A stretch of 32,938 nucleotides of DNA from assembly GCA_964506465.1 (NCBI GenBank), contig CAZDLM010000036.1, positions 1 to 32,938 on the forward strand, in the 5' to 3' direction. Shown piece after piece: positions 31,332 through 32,938 of this stretch (positions within the stretch are counted from its first letter, which is position 1; each line of letters opens with the position of its first letter). The notes under the pieces were generated by a model. It was not told the DNA's origin. It ran no database searches and was given only the letters and a program-made list of their open reading frames with translations. Origin of the DNA: UBA6109 sp964506465. GTDB taxonomy: Bacteria; Desulfobacterota; Syntrophia; Syntrophales; UBA6109. Position numbers and translations under genes: made by a program.

Positions 31332-32116
31332 CGGGCCAGCATGCCGCCGTCGGCGACAAGCACGTGTCCCGTCAGGTAGGCGGAGGCATCGGAGGCAAGG
31401 AACACCGCCACGGCCTTGATATCGTCCGCCTCACCGATCCGCCGCATCGGGATCATCCCCAGGATCCGGTCGCGGGCCGCCTGAAATTCCGGGTTTTCGA
31501 TGTAGGCCATCATATCCGTGCGGAAGAAGCCGGGGGCGATGGCATTGACCCGGATCTTGAACGGGGCAAGCTTCACCGCCAGGTTCATGGTGAGCAGGTT
31601 GATCGCCGCCTTCGTCGAGTTGTACGGAACGGCCGGGTGCACGGCCTCGTCCGTGCCCCGGAATCCCATCACGGACGAGATGTTGATGATGTTGCCGCCG
31701 CCCCGGTCTTTCATGACGGCCGCCACCTTCTGGGAGAGGATCCAGACGCCGCGGACATTGACGTTGAACAACTGGTCCCAACGCTCCAGAGGGAATTCCA
31801 GCGTCGGCGCCCCCCAACTGGCCCCGGCGTTGTTGACGAGGATGTCGATTCTGGAGAACTTCTCCAGGACCGCGCCGAGCAGGGCATCGATCTCCTCCGG
31901 CTTTCCCATATCGCAGGAAACGGGGAGGACGCGCACGCCGAAATCCCGCCGGATCCCCTCCGCAGCCGCTTCGAGATTCTTCATCTTGCGCGACGCGAGG
32001 ATGAGGTCGGCCCCCGCCTCCGCGAGTCCCTCCGCGATGAACTTTCCGATCCCGCGCCCGCCGCCCGTGACGAGCGCCACTTTCCCATCCAGCTTGAACA
32101 AGTCCTGCAGTTTCAT
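31328..32116 (-). CDS. Short-chain dehydrogenase/reductase (SDR), FabG-like
   Basis: The 262-residue classical SDR has the NAD(P)-binding TGGGRGIG at 17-24, NNAG at about 94, the catalytic Ser in NISSVMGF and YNSTK as the Tyr-x3-Lys pair. A C-terminus YLTGHVLVADGGM is typical. It reduces or oxidises an alcohol/ketone, perhaps a 3-hydroxyacyl or sugar compound; the substrate cannot be told. The start 32116 (MKLQDLFKLDGK) follows AGAGG. The longer frame upstream runs through the promoter and across groES. It is translationally coupled to the NUDIX gene by ATGA. Confidence 0.94.
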   Translation of the reverse strand: MKLQDLFKLDGKVALVTGGGRGIGKFIAEGLAEAGADLILASRKMKNLEAAAEGIRRDFGVRVLPVSCDMGKPEEIDALLGAVLEKFSRIDILVNNAGASWGAPTLEFPLERWDQLFNVNVRGVWILSQKVAAVMKDRGGGNIINISSVMGFRGTDEAVHPAVPYNSTKAAINLLTMNLAVKLAPFKIRVNAIAPGFFRTDMMAYIENPEFQAARDRILGMIPMRRIGEADDIKAVAVFLASDASAYLTGHVLVADGGMLAR

Positions 32117-32179
32117 GGCGACCTCTTGTAGCGCATGGGGCCTTGCCGGCGGCCAAAGCGGCGAACCGGAAGGCCGTGC

Positions 32180-32209
32180 ATTGTAGCGGTGTCGACTTCG
32201 TCTTGTCAA
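32180..32209 (-). promoter_or_regulatory. Predicted sigma70 promoter of the SDR-NUDIX operon
   Basis: On the minus strand TTGACA (32204-32209) is followed after 18 bases by TACAAT (32180-32185), a perfect -35 and a 5-of-6 -10. The leader to ATG 32116 is about 60 bases. Confidence 0.75.
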
Positions 32210-32244
32210 ATGCTTCCGTCGCCGGAACGCCCGTGGCCTCACCG

Positions 32245-32273
32245 TTGCCGTTATCGGCGGATAACGATACGAT
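32245..32273 (+). promoter_or_regulatory. Predicted groES promoter with a palindrome in its spacer
   Basis: TTGCCG (32245-32250), 17 bases and TACGAT (32268-32273) give a moderate promoter. The perfect inverted repeat CGTTATC-ggcg-GATAACG (32249-32266) fills the spacer, so a bound repressor would exclude polymerase. It is unlike CIRCE or a sigma32 site. Confidence 0.45.
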
Positions 32274-32481
32274 ATCATTGAAATTCTTGTGAAGACGGTC
32301 TGCAGGGAGAAAATGAGGCATCTCTGTTGACACCCGGGAAACAATGATGACATTGGGGCATATTCCTGTGAAAATAGGGAAAACATGGGAAAAGCGACAG
32401 AAGAATCCTTCGTTTTCATTGGAGTTTGTTCCTGTATCCGGACGCGCGTCGGTGCGCACTCCCCTGGCCGGACCCATGACC

Positions 32482-32527
32482 CATTTGCAGTTCCTGCATT
32501 TGCCGCCATCGGAAGGCGCGGCAAATG
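32482..32527 (+). promoter_or_regulatory. groES leader hairpin with alternative pairing
   Basis: CATTTGCCGC (32497-32506) and GCGGCAAATG (32518-32527) form a perfect 10-bp stem with an 11-base loop. The stem ends about 13 bases before the GAGGAGG ribosome site. GCAAATG could also pair with a second CATTTGC copy (32482-32488). Such alternatives are consistent with a temperature- or factor-sensitive switch, which is inferred only. Confidence 0.5.
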
Positions 32528-32554
32528 ATCCAACGAGTTCGAGGAGGTGGAAGT

Positions 32555-32845
32555 ATGAAGATAAGACCTTTGCAGGATCGAGTGCTGGTGTTGAGAACGG
32601 AAAAAGACGAAAAGACGGCGGGCGGTATCATCATTCCCGACACGGCGAAAGAAAAGCCCCAGGAAGGCAAGGTCGTCGCCGCCGGACCCGGGAAGAGGGA
32701 CAAAGACGGCACGTTGGTTCCCCTGGACGTGAAAAAGGGCGATCGAATCCTTTTCACCCGCTATGCGGGCAACGAGGTCAAGATCGACGGCGTGGAGCAT
32801 CTCATCATGCGTGAAGACGACATACTCGGCGTTATCGAATCGTAG
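32555..32845 (+). CDS. groES: Co-chaperonin GroES
   Basis: The 96-residue protein is a complete GroES: MKIRPLQDRVLVLRTEKDEK at the start, the mobile loop KTAGGIIIPDTAKEKPQEGK that contacts GroEL, then VVAAGPGKRD and the C-terminal MREDDILGVIES. It caps the GroEL folding chamber. A strong GAGGAGG site precedes ATG 32555; an upstream ATG at 32525 lies in the leader hairpin and is rejected. groEL follows 21 bases later. Confidence 0.98.
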   Translation: MKIRPLQDRVLVLRTEKDEKTAGGIIIPDTAKEKPQEGKVVAAGPGKRDKDGTLVPLDVKKGDRILFTRYAGNEVKIDGVEHLIMREDDILGVIES

Positions 32846-32866
32846 CGAAAAGGAGGACGGGAAGAG

Positions 32867-32938
32867 ATGGCAGCAAAAGATATCAAGTACAGCGGGATTG
32901 CCCGCGAGAGGATCATGACGGGGGTCGATACCCTGGCC
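32867..32938 (+). CDS. groEL: Chaperonin GroEL (partial, only the first 24 residues in window)
   Basis: The visible start reads MAAKDIKYSGIARERIMTGV, matching the GroEL N-terminus (AAKEIKF...AREKM..GVD). An AAAGGAGG site lies 10 bases before the ATG. The rest is beyond the right edge. It forms one operon with groES. Confidence 0.95.
   Translation, partial: MAAKDIKYSGIARERIMTGVDTLA

Larger units (their letters stand above)
32117..32554. other. 438-base regulatory gap between the SDR operon and groES
   Basis: This divergent gap has no supported gene. It holds a leftward promoter, a rightward promoter with palindrome, a second rightward promoter candidate (TTGACA 32327-32332, 16 bases, GACATT 32349-32354), two GGGAAAA repeats near 32377-32397 and the groES leader hairpin. 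The part 32260-32420 is richer in A and T than its neighbours. No CIRCE element (TTAGCACTC...GAGTGCTAA) was found. Confidence 0.7.

Noticed and set aside
32320..32365. Possible sigma32-type promoter in the groES gap, with CCCCAATGT.
   Set aside because: The CCCCAT-like sequence is on the minus strand, facing away from groES, and lacks a properly spaced CTTGAA.

Overview
The window is GC-rich, densely packed DNA from a Gram-negative bacterium. RND efflux, lipoprotein, outer-membrane factor and beta-barrel genes give the envelope type. The mix of a formate/nitrite (FNT) channel next to a sigma54 activator, receiver proteins with a Cys-rich CSSCK...CPIC tail, an HDOD/hybrid-kinase pair, many AMP-ligase/acyltransferase genes and AGGCTGTT-ended intergenic repeats suggests a deltaproteobacterium, possibly of the Syntrophales/Syntrophus-Smithella type. 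That placement is inference; no rRNA or other marker is present.

Left part (1-11661): a partial cyclic-nucleotide-binding-domain gene and a large acyl ligase-ACP-PlsC fusion run leftward. Divergent from them is a TetR regulator followed by a tripartite RND efflux operon (adaptor lipoprotein, HAE1 pump, NodT-type outer-membrane factor), a DUF374 acyltransferase and an exported beta-barrel-like protein made of two homologous halves. A palindrome between the fusion gene and tetR is a good candidate operator for both directions.

Middle (11672-19290): an FNT channel and a small unknown protein run leftward, divergent from a GAF-AAA+-Fis sigma54 activator. A GG-N10-GC sigma54-type promoter and an upstream dyad at classical enhancer distance fit the activator controlling the channel. 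Next is a leftward five-gene operon: periplasmic amino-acid-type binding protein, permease, ATPase, permease and a GlcD-type FAD oxidase. It has a strong sigma70 promoter, a structured leader, a terminator-like attenuator after the first gene and start/stop coupling at its end.

Right part (19315-32938): a decayed receiver-domain fragment, a receiver protein with a Cys tail, a ModF-like double ABC ATPase, a signal peptidase I with an extra N-terminal membrane region, an overlapping HDOD/hybrid histidine kinase pair, a TPM-nucleotidyltransferase-LemA-Usp-small protein series, a block of two repeat elements, a coupled SDR/NUDIX pair, and the start of groES-groEL. The groES leader lacks a CIRCE element but carries a perfect 10-bp hairpin with an alternative pairing partner.

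No tRNA, rRNA, CRISPR array, transposase or phage gene was seen. Most genes belong to known families. The least explained items are the duplicated barrel protein, the sigma54/FNT divergon with its small protein, the binding-protein-operon leader, the repeat block and the groES leader.
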